Assembly (NCBI GenBank): GCA_018136815.1
Contig: CM030938.1
Coordinates: 4,045,448 to 4,109,447, forward strand
DNA from: Isochrysis galbana
Lineage: Eukaryota > Haptophyta > Isochrysidales > Isochrysidaceae
DNA length: 64,000 bases
Direction of reading: 5' to 3'
In this document: positions 42,704 through 52,209 of the stretch, piece by piece
Layout of the letters: every line of letters starts with the position of its first letter
How positions within the stretch are numbered: position 1 is the first letter of the stretch
The notes under the pieces: model-generated
Seen by the model: the letters and a program-made list of their open reading frames with translations, nothing else
Databases searched by the model: none
Told to the model about the DNA's origin: nothing
Position numbers and translations under genes: made by a program

Positions 42704-42838
42704 GGCGGTATAAGCAGCTGACACCGTTTACACAGTACCCTGGATACGCTTTATTAGGCTTGAGATTGCATTTTACCATACAAATTTGCTTACCCGTCTT
42801 GGGATCTTTCGCCCAACATCCAGGGATGTCGTGGCTAG
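42693..42838 (-). mobile_element. LINE ORF1 C-terminus overlapping the ORF2 start by 11 nt
   Basis: A Cys-rich tail (GCWAKDPKTGKQICMVKCNL, then YCVNGVSC) ends at a TAG inside ATGGTGAGTAG, where the ORF2 ATG begins. The overlap suggests termination-reinitiation coupling of ORF1 and ORF2. Upstream it is fused in frame to a different LINE copy at about 42838. Confidence 0.6.
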
Positions 42839-44590
42839 AGAACTCCCAACTCACTCTGTCGAACGCCTTCTCCCAGTCCAGGGCTAGAAGCAGGCCCGGA
42901 TCTCCGGTCTCGTCGAGATATGCTCTGGTAAGTTGGAGGAGGTGCGTGGCCTCGCTGATGAGTCTCCTTGGGACGAATCCTAGTTGGTTTTCCGATATGA
43001 TCTTCCCTATCACTTTGCTGAGTCTGCTAGTTAGGATTTTGGCTAATATTTTGTAGTCACTCTGTAGCAGGGTGATGGGTCTATAGTTTCGTGGATCCCG
43101 CGCATCTCCTTTCTTATAGAGTAGTATTATGTCGCCTTCTCTCAGAGTAAACGCTAGGGTTCCCGTGACCAGCGCTTGGTTATAAAGTCTAGTTAGCAAT
43201 GGAGCCGCTATCTTCTCGTGTGCTTTGTACACTTCCGCCGGCAGTCCATCCGGGCCTGCGCTTTTTCCCAGTCCGATGCTTTTTATCGCTCGGATAGTCT
43301 CTTCCACTTCTATGTACCCTTCCAGTCGGCGACGGTCTAGGTCGCTTATCGGGCGATCCGACAGTGTCGTCTCCAGCTGCGGTACTCTCTGCGCTTTTTT
43401 AGGGGAGTACAGCCATACGTAGTACTTGCGGAATTCTCTTCGGATCGCTTTGTCCGATGTCACGGTGTCGTGTTCCAAGTGTACTGGGGCGTCCCATTTA
43501 TTTGTGCGGTATAGCTCCGCCACGTTGGCCTTCCATCTGCGAGGCTTCAGTTGTGCGAAGAACTCCTTAGAGTGTAGGTCTTCCCGACGGAGCTGCCGAT
43601 ACAGCGGCATGTGCGGCATGTCTTTAAGCGGGATCCTCCCTCCCTCTTCTGCTATCTCTTTATGTGTTTTCGCCAACTCCTCCGTGAGCCTCTCATTTGG
43701 TCCTTGCCTTGCAAGGCGGATGTTTAGCCTCGCGGCCTTCAATTCTAATACTGACTGGATGGTGGGCTTGGCTCTCATCGCTGTTTCTTCCCTCAGGAAT
43801 GTTGCTATGTTTTCTTTTGCGTTGGCCCATATTATTTCTATGTTGCCCCCTTCCTCTATCTTTCGATCGGCGGTCCGCAACAGCAGTTCTACCGTTTTCA
43901 TCGCGCCTTTCTCGCGGATTATCGTTAGGTCTATTGGTTTGTCGAAGTTTCGCCCCGGTTTGAATCCCGGGGTCTCGAAGAGCGCTAGGACCGGTAAATG
44001 GTCTGACGCGGCTTTGCCCGTGAATAGGTCCGGGCAGGGTCCGTGTTGCTGCCATTGGATAGCATCTATATCTTCGCTATGGTATATGCGGTCTATCCTT
44101 GTGTGGATGGTGGCTGCCATTCTCGTGTAGCCAACGTTCGGCCCCAGGCGTAGCGTGTGATGTGCGTCTCGGAGTTTGTGCGCTTTAGTCAGCGCTTTCC
44201 CTTTTTCCCCGTGCGTGTTGGCGTATAGTGCCTCCCCTACTCTTTGGGAGTCGTGCGCGCTGTTTTCTACGCAGTTGAGGTCTCCGCCTATTACCGTCGG
44301 TATAGGGTCTAAGGCGCCTAGTTTTCTATCTAGTTCGGTTATCTGCCTTCCGCGGGGTCCAGGTTGCGCACTGAGGTATACAGATATTATTCGGTATCGG
44401 GTTTCATCTATGTTTAGTGTTATGGATACGCATCTACCTTCTAGTAAGATTTCTAGGGACTCCGTCCTAGCAGTTATTCGCTCGGCCGCTTCTCTGATTG
44501 CCACCGCGACACCGCTAGCTGGGTCTCCTAGCTCTCCTGGGGCAACAAACCACAGCCAGCTATCGCACTGGCTGCCAGGGAGCAGCCAGG
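42839..44590 (-). mobile_element. LINE ORF2 fragment (endonuclease plus N-terminal RT), copy A
   Basis: An open frame carrying an apurinic-endonuclease-like domain (VIGGDLNCVEN near 44290; SDHLPVLALFE near 44000) and the first half of a LINE reverse transcriptase (GPDGLPAEVYK, ILLYKKGDARDPRNYRPITL, NQLGFVPRR, LLALDWEKAFDRVSW). It stops right after the catalytic Asp block A (WEKAFD), before the FADD/YADD block, so it cannot encode an active enzyme. Its 5' end is cut at about 44590, without an ATG. The junction with copy B lies between WEF and SSHD. Confidence 0.88.
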
Positions 44591-45279
44591 GCGGCAACAA
44601 AAAGCAGTAAGGTCATGACAGACAGTGAGAGAGACAGTGCTACAGGGGTGAGGGTCAGAACCTGGGACACCTGGGGGCACTGGGGAACTCACCAAGATAC
44701 CCCTGGGGCACGGTGATTCTACAATAATCACATTCGCACAAACCCTTACATATACCCCACCACGGTTCTTTGGATGATACTCTGAGACAAACAGGAAGGC
44801 GTGCGAGGGAACAAAGAAGGAATCAAGGATTTAGGGAATCGGCGAGTATTGCCTTAGTATGAGCCGATGAAGCGTCGTGAGTGTTGATGAAGGTGAGATT
44901 CCTTAGGTGCACTAAGTCGATCTAGAGTGAGCTGAGATCCCCAAGATGAAGGCGAGGTCTAGAAGTCGATGTGCAAATGACTCGGGAACCCTAAGAACTC
45001 GATGTGCATCAACTGCAGATGATAATGTAGAGAAGAGTCCAGAAGGTGGTGCACATGATGAAAGAGGCTGATGACTTGATGAAAAGGAATCTGGCAGACA
45101 AAGTTATCGGTAAAGACGATTCTATCGGTAAGGACCAATGGGTTGTGTTGGCAGATGACGGCACTCTGTGATACCCCCCCATAAGGCGAGCACGGAGGGT
45201 GAGGCTTAGATACAGAGGATAAAGGTAGAAGAATGGAGAATGCCTTGCATGACAGTCGTAATACTCGGAGTGGTGTATG
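44591..45279 (-). other. Ty1/copia 3' flank with probable LTR
   Basis: On the minus strand the pol stop is followed at about 45175 by a purine tract (TTATGGGGGGG) next to TATCACAGAGTGCC, a plausible polypurine tract and LTR start. No second copy of this LTR is in the window, so its limits are unknown. Confidence 0.35.
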
Positions 45280-48200
45280 TCACTGGAGCTTTTCGTCAGA
45301 GGCAGTCTTAGAGGCAGACGTCCCTGCCGTAGCTTCTTCGGCGGAACTTGAATTTGAACTCGTCAGACTTTGTGCAATGATGGATGCGCAGTCGTTTAGA
45401 AGGGATAGGAGACGGCAGAAGGGAGCGGGCCCAAGGGGCTTGGTGAGGATGTCAGCAAGCATAAGGTTACCGGGGACATGTCGCATAGCGAGGGCGTGTT
45501 TTGCAACGAGGTCGCGGAGGAAAGCTGCGGCGCGCATTATGTGCTTGGTCTTTTTGAAGGCAACGGGGTCGAGGGACATGTTGATGGCAGACTTGGAGTC
45601 GGAGCACAGAAGGGTAGGGCCATCCGGCGGGAGAGATAGGTCGACAAGCAAATCCCGGACGAAGAGGATGTCGCGGGCAGCAAGCATGGCACCGAAGTAC
45701 TCGGCCTCGGCGCTCGACAACGAGACGGATCGTTGGGTCTTGGAGAACCAGTGGACAGGACAGCCGTACAGAAAAAAGATGGCGCCCGTACAAGAGAAGC
45801 GAGATTCCCAATTCGAGTCGACATGGACTAGAAAGGGTAGCGAGGGGTCTGGGCGAAAGAGCAGAGCGCAGGTGGAGGAGTCACGCACGTAGCAGAGGAC
45901 GCGGACGGCAGCGGCGAAGTGCGTAGGACCAGGGTTGGTCATGAAGCGCGAGAGCTGCGAGGCTGCATATGCGAGATCTGGCCTAGACATGTTAGCAAGC
46001 CAGAGGAGGCCCCCGACGATGGCCATATAGGTGTCGCGCTTGGAGGCCATAGATTCAAAAGCAGGAGAGCCAGGCGTGGGTGAATCAGACGGATCGAGGT
46101 GGAGGGCGCCGAGAGGGGATTTGAAGGTGCGTGTCGTAGTGCTAGATAGGAAAGCATCATGCCGTTGAAGGAGATCTGAGACGTAAAGACTCTGAGATAA
46201 GGTGAGGATCCGACGCGGACGGTCACGAGCCACGGCAACATTGAGGATCCACGAGAGTTCGCCCTTGTCTTCAATGGGAAACCTATCGCCGAGATCGTGG
46301 ACGAAACGAGCGCGGAGGCCGGAGTCATTATCGACGATGAGGGCGTCGTCCACGTACACCAGCACCCAAAGCAAAGACGAGCCGCTGGTGAAGATGTAGA
46401 GACAGACATCGATAGTGGAGCGCGTGAAGCCCCACTTCAAGAGGAAGGAGGTGAGAAGCTCGGCCCATTCGCGCCCAGCTTGACGGAGGCCATAGATTGA
46501 GCGCAATAATTTGCATACGAGACGAACCCCGCGACAGTCACGAGGCGGGAGGCCAGGTGGCATGCGCATGAAGAGGGGTTGTGGAAGAGTGGCTTGCAGG
46601 TAAGCTTGGCGGACGTCGATGGAGGACAAGTTGTAATCATGAGCGGTAGCGATGGCAAGCACGAGACGGATGGTAACCGTTTTGACCACGGTAGAGAAGA
46701 TGCGGTCGAAATCGACTCCGTATCGTTGAGTATTGCCGTCGGCAACGAGACGGGCCTTGAATTTCTCGATGGAGCCGTCGGCTTTGCGTTTGACGGCGAA
46801 GACAAAATGGCAATGCATAAGGTTGGCGCCCTCGGGCATGGCGTCCTCGGGAACGCACTCCCAAGTGCGAAGTGCCATGAGGCCGCCGAGCTCCTTGTTG
46901 ATAGCTACGCGCCAATAGTCGGCATGGGTGGACTGAAGCGCTTGACGGTACGTCTTGGGGACCGTCACATCCCCCATGTCGGCAACGACGGTGACGGCTT
47001 GAGCGAAGAGTGAATGGTCGCTACCGGCGTGAGCAAAAGGTGGACAGCTGTCGTCGGTAGTGAGCAGGTCGGAAGTAAAAGCAAAACATAAAGGATCAGT
47101 ACGAGAATCGAACCCCATTGCTGCAGCACCAAGAGCAAAGACTGCTGCAGCATGAGCCATAGAGGCATTGTGCAACGCAGGTGTAACAGCAGAAGTGGTA
47201 TTCATACCATGATGTTGTTGTTCGAGCTCGAGGAGGCGTGGGGAGCGACGAATCGCAGATGGTGCAGCAACAGGTGCAGGTACAGGAGTTGGAACGGGTG
47301 CAGGAGAGGGGGCAGGTGCAGAGGCAGCTGAATCATCGTCATCCTCAAGCCAGCTGGGTCTAGGCTCATCCTTGAGGCCCGGGAACTGGTCCTCCCATAC
47401 GCGGATCTTGGCTGCAACCATTACACTTTTGGAGTCGAGTAAGTAGACAACATGGCCAGGGCTCTCCTCAGAAGGCCCCATGTAGAGGCCATACCAACCT
47501 CTGTCGGCGAAGTGGCGATCGCCAACGCGTCGCGGCACGGGGGCAACGACGGCACAAAGGCAACCAAAAGCATATAGACAACGGATGTCAGGGGGGTGCC
47601 CAGTGAGGAGGTGATAAGGCGACAAGTTCCGGCGAGAAGGTCGTGGAAGCCTGTTGGTGATCCAAACCGCTGTCTGCATGGCAAAGGGATGAAAGGAAGG
47701 AGGGAGACCAGCAGCAGCAAGAAGGACGCGAGCTGTACCAAAAGTGACGCCCCACATACGTTCCACATGTGAGTTTTGTTGCGGCGTGTATTCTGATGAG
47801 TAGCTCACGCGGATACGACGGTGAGCGAGGAAGTCTCGGAAGTGATAGGAGAGGAAAGCGCTTCCCTTGTCGGATCGCACAATGGAGGGCTTGTATGTGC
47901 CGTCAAGGGAGCTAAGATGAGCGGCGACATCGGCAATGAATTGGCCAAGGGCTGAGGCGGCGACCTCGGCGGTCATGGCTCGCGCGGGCCATACCCGGGT
48001 GAAGCCGCTACCAGCATCCACAGTACCGCAGTAGCATGTGTACTTGAAGAGGACGCTCTCCAAAAGTGGGCCGGCAAAGTCCATGTAGACCATGGCTCCG
48101 GGAGGCGGTTGGGCGTCAAGGGAAGTTGGGAGGCGGGAGAAAGGGGCGGCGCGCATGCGACCACGGACAACTGCTTCTGGCATGGGGAGGCCAGTCGGGG

Positions 48201-48381
48201 GGCGGTGGCAAGACAAGTTGTGACCAACGGTGGCGGTGGGCACAAGCGACCATTGGTCAGCGTAAGGAAAACCGAGACGTCGATATAGCAGAGCTGTCGC
48301 ATTCATCCTAGATGATGCGATTTCCAGGCTCTTGTTTCCAGGTCCTTCGTCGTGCGGCCACACGGCGAAGCTCAGGTACAT
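45280..48381 (-). CDS. pol: Ty1/copia pol: integrase, reverse transcriptase, RNase H (no gag or protease)
   Basis: A 1033-residue uninterrupted frame from ATG 48381. A GAG-pre-integrase remnant is followed by an integrase core with D101, D171 and E207 (YMDFAGP; RSDKGSAF; QQNSHVE; DD35E spacing). Next comes the copia RT (KARLVADGNTQRYGVDFDRI; DVRQAYLQA; YVDD at 676-679) and the RNase H region (SLSSAEAEYFG; CSDSKSAINMS; MLADILTKPLG). All catalytic motifs look intact. A TAG directly precedes the ATG, and no copia gag or protease lies upstream; instead a Ty3 gag runs away in the opposite direction. The element may have been truncated by insertion of the Ty3 unit. Confidence 0.95.
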   Translation of the reverse strand: MYLSFAVWPHDEGPGNKSLEIASSRMNATALLYRRLGFPYADQWSLVPTATVGHNLSCHRPPTGLPMPEAVVRGRMRAAPFSRLPTSLDAQPPPGAMVYMDFAGPLLESVLFKYTCYCGTVDAGSGFTRVWPARAMTAEVAASALGQFIADVAAHLSSLDGTYKPSIVRSDKGSAFLSYHFRDFLAHRRIRVSYSSEYTPQQNSHVERMWGVTFGTARVLLAAAGLPPSFHPFAMQTAVWITNRLPRPSRRNLSPYHLLTGHPPDIRCLYAFGCLCAVVAPVPRRVGDRHFADRGWYGLYMGPSEESPGHVVYLLDSKSVMVAAKIRVWEDQFPGLKDEPRPSWLEDDDDSAASAPAPSPAPVPTPVPAPVAAPSAIRRSPRLLELEQQHHGMNTTSAVTPALHNASMAHAAAVFALGAAAMGFDSRTDPLCFAFTSDLLTTDDSCPPFAHAGSDHSLFAQAVTVVADMGDVTVPKTYRQALQSTHADYWRVAINKELGGLMALRTWECVPEDAMPEGANLMHCHFVFAVKRKADGSIEKFKARLVADGNTQRYGVDFDRIFSTVVKTVTIRLVLAIATAHDYNLSSIDVRQAYLQATLPQPLFMRMPPGLPPRDCRGVRLVCKLLRSIYGLRQAGREWAELLTSFLLKWGFTRSTIDVCLYIFTSGSSLLWVLVYVDDALIVDNDSGLRARFVHDLGDRFPIEDKGELSWILNVAVARDRPRRILTLSQSLYVSDLLQRHDAFLSSTTTRTFKSPLGALHLDPSDSPTPGSPAFESMASKRDTYMAIVGGLLWLANMSRPDLAYAASQLSRFMTNPGPTHFAAAVRVLCYVRDSSTCALLFRPDPSLPFLVHVDSNWESRFSCTGAIFFLYGCPVHWFSKTQRSVSLSSAEAEYFGAMLAARDILFVRDLLVDLSLPPDGPTLLCSDSKSAINMSLDPVAFKKTKHIMRAAAFLRDLVAKHALAMRHVPGNLMLADILTKPLGPAPFCRLLSLLNDCASIIAQSLTSSNSSSAEEATAGTSASKTASDEKLQ

Positions 48382-49491
48382 CTAGGTTGGTAGGGTTCGT
48401 CCCTAGCGATCTAGAATTCGAGTTCTCGTTTCGTTCCTTCTAGCCTGTTTGTCAGGTCTAGATTCCAGGTTTCCTCCTTTCGGGTAATCTTTACCTAAAG
48501 GAGCCAGGTCGCCTGTTGCTCGCTGCGCGCTTGTCTCAGGCTCTCGAGTTACCTTGTGAAGGCTTGTTTAGCTTCTTGCAAGGCTTGTTGTTTCTTGTTG
48601 AGTTCCGGTTCTTGCTTGGGACTTGCTCACTTTCACTTTCGTTGTCGTTGTCGTCCAGGCCTGTTCTTCATAGGTTCTGCTTGGCCTGGTTAGGGTTTCG
48701 TTGCCTTCCCGCGTTTGGCGTTCGCGTTGGCGTTCGGAAACTTCCTCTCACATTCCTTAGGTCCGCTACCCTTGGCTTGTAGGTCCTTGCTTCTTTCTTC
48801 TCGGTCAAGGTTTTGGCGAGCGAGTCGGTTGCTCTAGCCGCTCGAGATTTGAGGTTTAATTTGCCATCTCCCCTTGGAGATCGGTGTAGGTTCGCTTCCT
48901 AGGTGAGGGAATCTTTCCCCTTGATGCAAGTTACATGCAAGCCTTGGCCCCTTTGGTGTTTCTTCCCCTTGGTTGCTACTCAGGGTTGTTCGTTAGAAGC
49001 GTCTAGAAGGTTCACGCTCAACGGCAAGATTTATTCGGTCGTGAAGACATCTCGTTGCGATCTGTATCCAAAGTGATCGCCGTGGTGCGCGACATGACGC
49101 TCCCCTTCGGACTCTCCGCTACGTGGGAAGTTACAACGGAGACACGCTCCGGCCGTCGCTGCGGAGTCTCTCTCTCTCTCGCTCTCTCTCTCCGTCTCTC
49201 GCGACGTGTTTGAGTTATCGGTGATTTGGGGTCGCGGTTGCTTGATAATTTGCTTGGTTTGGGTGAATGATTCCGGTGTGTTCGTGAGTCGGTGTATCCT
49301 GTTGTTCTCAGCTTCGTTGTCCGTCGTTGTTCGCTGCGTCGCTGCACTCAAGCAGCTTAGGCTCCCTCCCTGAGGGAAGAGTTCTTTGTAGGTCTAACAA
49401 TCTCTTACAACCCATCACACTAGGGCCGCTAGGAGCGCCTCGCTGCCCCACAGTCCTTCGTTCGCCGTTCGTTCCCTGTCCATACACCCGA
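48382..49491. other. Divergent leader between Ty1 pol and Ty3 gag (right copy)
   Basis: No credible frame. Must include the Ty3 promoter/5' LTR on the plus strand. A CT microsatellite lies at 49168-49198. The Ty3 LTR boundary is probably within about 80 nt of the Ty1 frame, but without a 3' LTR it cannot be set. Confidence 0.55.
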
Positions 49492-52209
49492 ATGGGGTTG
49501 CCCGACCCAGTCCAGAATTTCATTCACCCGACTCCCGGTGGGGAGGAGGGACAAAGCGCCGCGCTAGCCGCCGGTGCCGCTCGCGACGGAGTGGCTCAGA
49601 GCCCTCCGGCTCCGCTCGACTCGACAAGCACGAAATCTAAGCTCACGTCCTCGGCCGCAGAGGAGGAACCCCTCAGGGAACCTTCTCTGCCCGCTGCAGC
49701 TTCTGTTCCCGAGGGGTTCCCGAGTGATCCCACGACCACTGAGGCTGCGCCAATGCCACCCATCACTCCGGCTGCTATCCCCATGATTGGCTCCGACCAG
49801 CTCGTGTCGGATGGTGAGCCTCCGTCCGCTGCCTTTGTCACCCACCGGGTGCAATTACAGCGGGCCATGGTGGGGCATGACCCTCTCCCGCATGAAGCCA
49901 ACTTCAGCGTCGCTGAGTTGGCCAATGAGGTGGAGGAGGGTCCCCTCCCTCTGATTCAATTTGACCCGCCTCCTCACCTTCGAGATGATGAGTCTGAAGT
50001 GGGTGAAGCTGAGGTGATCAGCTTCCGAAGCCCAGCCTACCGGGACTATGCCCCGCCGTCATCAAGGGGTGTCCTTGATCAAGAGAACCCTCCAATTGAG
50101 ACGGCCGCGGCGCGTCACGATGCGGAAATGGTGAGGCTTCAAGCGGAGACCAACACCCTCAAAGGGGCTGTGGAGCGCCTACAGTCCTCCCTTGCCGCGG
50201 CAGAGGCGAGGGAGGGGCTTCTTCGAGATCAAGTTGAAGCAGGGTTCAAAGCCCTGACTCAGCTACTCCAAGCCCGCCAAGAGCCCACTTCAAGTCCGTC
50301 CATGGATCGGACCGAGGCGGCTGCGGACTCTGCTAGGCCGGCTCAGAGGGAACCATCCATGGACGAGCTTCCTGCCCTAGACCCAAAGGGCCACGCCTCT
50401 CCGGCTACTAGGGTTCCACGGTCGGCGTACCCGACCTCCAAATCGGAACCCCGCCGCCAGGATCAGAGCCCTCACCGGGGCCCGACCCCGGTGGTGCCGT
50501 TCCGCCACCCTCGCGACCCCTGCCTTGCGGTGGGGATGGATGAGCGAGAGGCAGTTGTAAGCGAGTGGAAAAATCTCCTCGCCCTGCCCTCACGCGATCT
50601 GGCCGCCCTTTACCGCGACTCCGACGAGCATGAGCTCATCCATACCATTTTGAAGAGCAACCTCTCCCTGGCGGGCAACGTTTGGCATTGCCGAATTTTC
50701 ATGGAGGAGGACCACTTGCTCAAATGGGTGCGTAGCCGCTTCTCAGCAGAGCAAACCCTTCACCATCAGGTCAGGATGGGCAAAGAGCTTTCGGAGCTCC
50801 GCTTCCCAAAGGCCCTCGCCTCCGATAACGTTCAAACCGCGGCGACAGCCTGGAACGAATTTCGGCTAACTCTCATCAAGCCGTTGGAGCGGGCACTAGC
50901 GCTCGGCTGCGATCATCGCGAAATATTTACCTCCCTCCTCGCGGCAGCCGGAGCCAATTCCAGCGGCAATTCTCGCATCTTCGCCTTCCTCCTCGATCTA
51001 GTGGAGGACCGGGCCCTCGCTCTCAATCCTGTCCTCGCTGCTGACGTCCTTCTTCGCAAATGCGACGGGACCTTCGCAAACGGGGCCGATGGTTTCGCGA
51101 AAGACTCGGCGTCGATGGAGTGGGACCGCATGAGGGAGCGCGAGGCCGGCGCTGATCTATGTGAGCTCAGCAAGAATTTGGTTCGCGCCTACATCCGCAA
51201 GCTTGGCGATTCCGCGGTTGACTCCACCAACGTGTGGGATCATCCAAACATGGCCCATGAGATCAACCAGAGGTTCGAGGAAATCATTCGGAACGATAAG
51301 GTTGATCCTCAGCGCGGCGTCGACAATGCTATTAAATTTGCGGAGGTGCTCGCGGAGACTCGTTTCCGCGTAGAGAACCACGAGCTAGGTCGGTCGGCGC
51401 TCTCGTGCGTCAACCTCTGCCAACGGTACCTCAGCCCTTACGAGCAGGCCCGGGTGAAGCGTCATCAATCCCGGACCTCGACGAAGCAAACCGCGGCTAG
51501 CGTACGCACTAAGGCCTCAGGCGAGGCAAAGAACGAGACATCCTCGTCCCAGAAGACCGCTTCGACCACGGACATGGTCGCCGCCGTGCAGGCAGCCGTC
51601 CAAGCCACCGTGGCTGAAGCTCTTCGCGGACAGGGACACTCGCCTGCTTCGAAGCCTGATTATCGGGCTGCTGCACCGCCGGCAAGTTACCACTCCAACT
51701 CACCGTTGCCGGCTATACTAACCGATCCACCCGGTCGAAAGGGAGGCTCGTCTCGGCCGCCCAGCCGTCGCTGCGATCCGCCGGCGAACGGCCAAGGGCT
51801 ACCGCCTGACTTGGGCGTATCCCGGTGGACGCCCGAGCTTTGGAATCGGGCCCGAGCCCGCTTCTGGGCCGTAGCAGGCTATGCCAAGCACCCAAGGGTC
51901 TCGGCGGCGCTAGCAAAGTGCCGACCGGCCGATAATTCAATGGAAACTCCACGGACGGACGATATCAATAGGGGAATCACCGAATGGACGAACGAAAACG
52001 GCTGTGCCTTCTGCGCTTTCCGACCTCACGCTCCTCCTGGCACTCCAGCCAGCGAAGCCTGGAAATATGGCACGGGAGACGGTGCTCACAACCCCGTCAT
52101 CTGTCAGCCATATATTCGCTTTCTGTGTGAGGCTGGCTGCGGAGAGTGTGGATCGGACGAGCACATTCATAAGCTTCTTCGCTCGATGGTCCGGGTTAAG
52201 CCTCAGTAG
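49492..52209 (+). CDS. gag: Ty3-type Gag polyprotein
   Basis: 905 residues from the first in-frame ATG (MGLPDPVQNF) to UAG at 52207-52209. A Pro/Glu-rich N-terminus is followed by a coiled coil (about 206-263; EMVRLQAETNTLKGAVERLQ), a globular helical region (about 340-640) likely to be capsid-like, and a Ser/Thr/Lys-rich linker. The C-terminus holds a cysteine cluster (GCAFCAF ... CQPYIRFLCEAGCGECG) instead of a classical CCHC knuckle; it may bind zinc or RNA. Gly2 after Met would permit N-myristoylation, which is speculation. It should form the particle that packages element RNA. Identification as Gag rests on position directly 5' of and in frame with pol. Confidence 0.85.
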   Translation: MGLPDPVQNFIHPTPGGEEGQSAALAAGAARDGVAQSPPAPLDSTSTKSKLTSSAAEEEPLREPSLPAAASVPEGFPSDPTTTEAAPMPPITPAAIPMIGSDQLVSDGEPPSAAFVTHRVQLQRAMVGHDPLPHEANFSVAELANEVEEGPLPLIQFDPPPHLRDDESEVGEAEVISFRSPAYRDYAPPSSRGVLDQENPPIETAAARHDAEMVRLQAETNTLKGAVERLQSSLAAAEAREGLLRDQVEAGFKALTQLLQARQEPTSSPSMDRTEAAADSARPAQREPSMDELPALDPKGHASPATRVPRSAYPTSKSEPRRQDQSPHRGPTPVVPFRHPRDPCLAVGMDEREAVVSEWKNLLALPSRDLAALYRDSDEHELIHTILKSNLSLAGNVWHCRIFMEEDHLLKWVRSRFSAEQTLHHQVRMGKELSELRFPKALASDNVQTAATAWNEFRLTLIKPLERALALGCDHREIFTSLLAAAGANSSGNSRIFAFLLDLVEDRALALNPVLAADVLLRKCDGTFANGADGFAKDSASMEWDRMREREAGADLCELSKNLVRAYIRKLGDSAVDSTNVWDHPNMAHEINQRFEEIIRNDKVDPQRGVDNAIKFAEVLAETRFRVENHELGRSALSCVNLCQRYLSPYEQARVKRHQSRTSTKQTAASVRTKASGEAKNETSSSQKTASTTDMVAAVQAAVQATVAEALRGQGHSPASKPDYRAAAPPASYHSNSPLPAILTDPPGRKGGSSRPPSRRCDPPANGQGLPPDLGVSRWTPELWNRARARFWAVAGYAKHPRVSAALAKCRPADNSMETPRTDDINRGITEWTNENGCAFCAFRPHAPPGTPASEAWKYGTGDGAHNPVICQPYIRFLCEAGCGECGSDEHIHKLLRSMVRVKPQ
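52207..52209 (+). promoter_or_regulatory. Candidate UAG readthrough site between gag and pol
   Basis: CAG-TAG-GGG-TCC: the only stop in a frame otherwise open from 49492 to the gap at 56019. The first pol Met-like codon upstream of the domains is only a GTG at 52375, so pol depends on readthrough. GC-rich sequence (GGGTCCGGCGGGGTCCCCG) follows directly. The same arrangement is preserved at 10633-10635 in the left copy. Gammaretroviruses use UAG-G readthrough in the same position. Confidence 0.65.

Noticed and set aside
49327-49491. Gag start at 49327
   Set aside because: That codon is TTG; the first ATG of the frame is at 49492.
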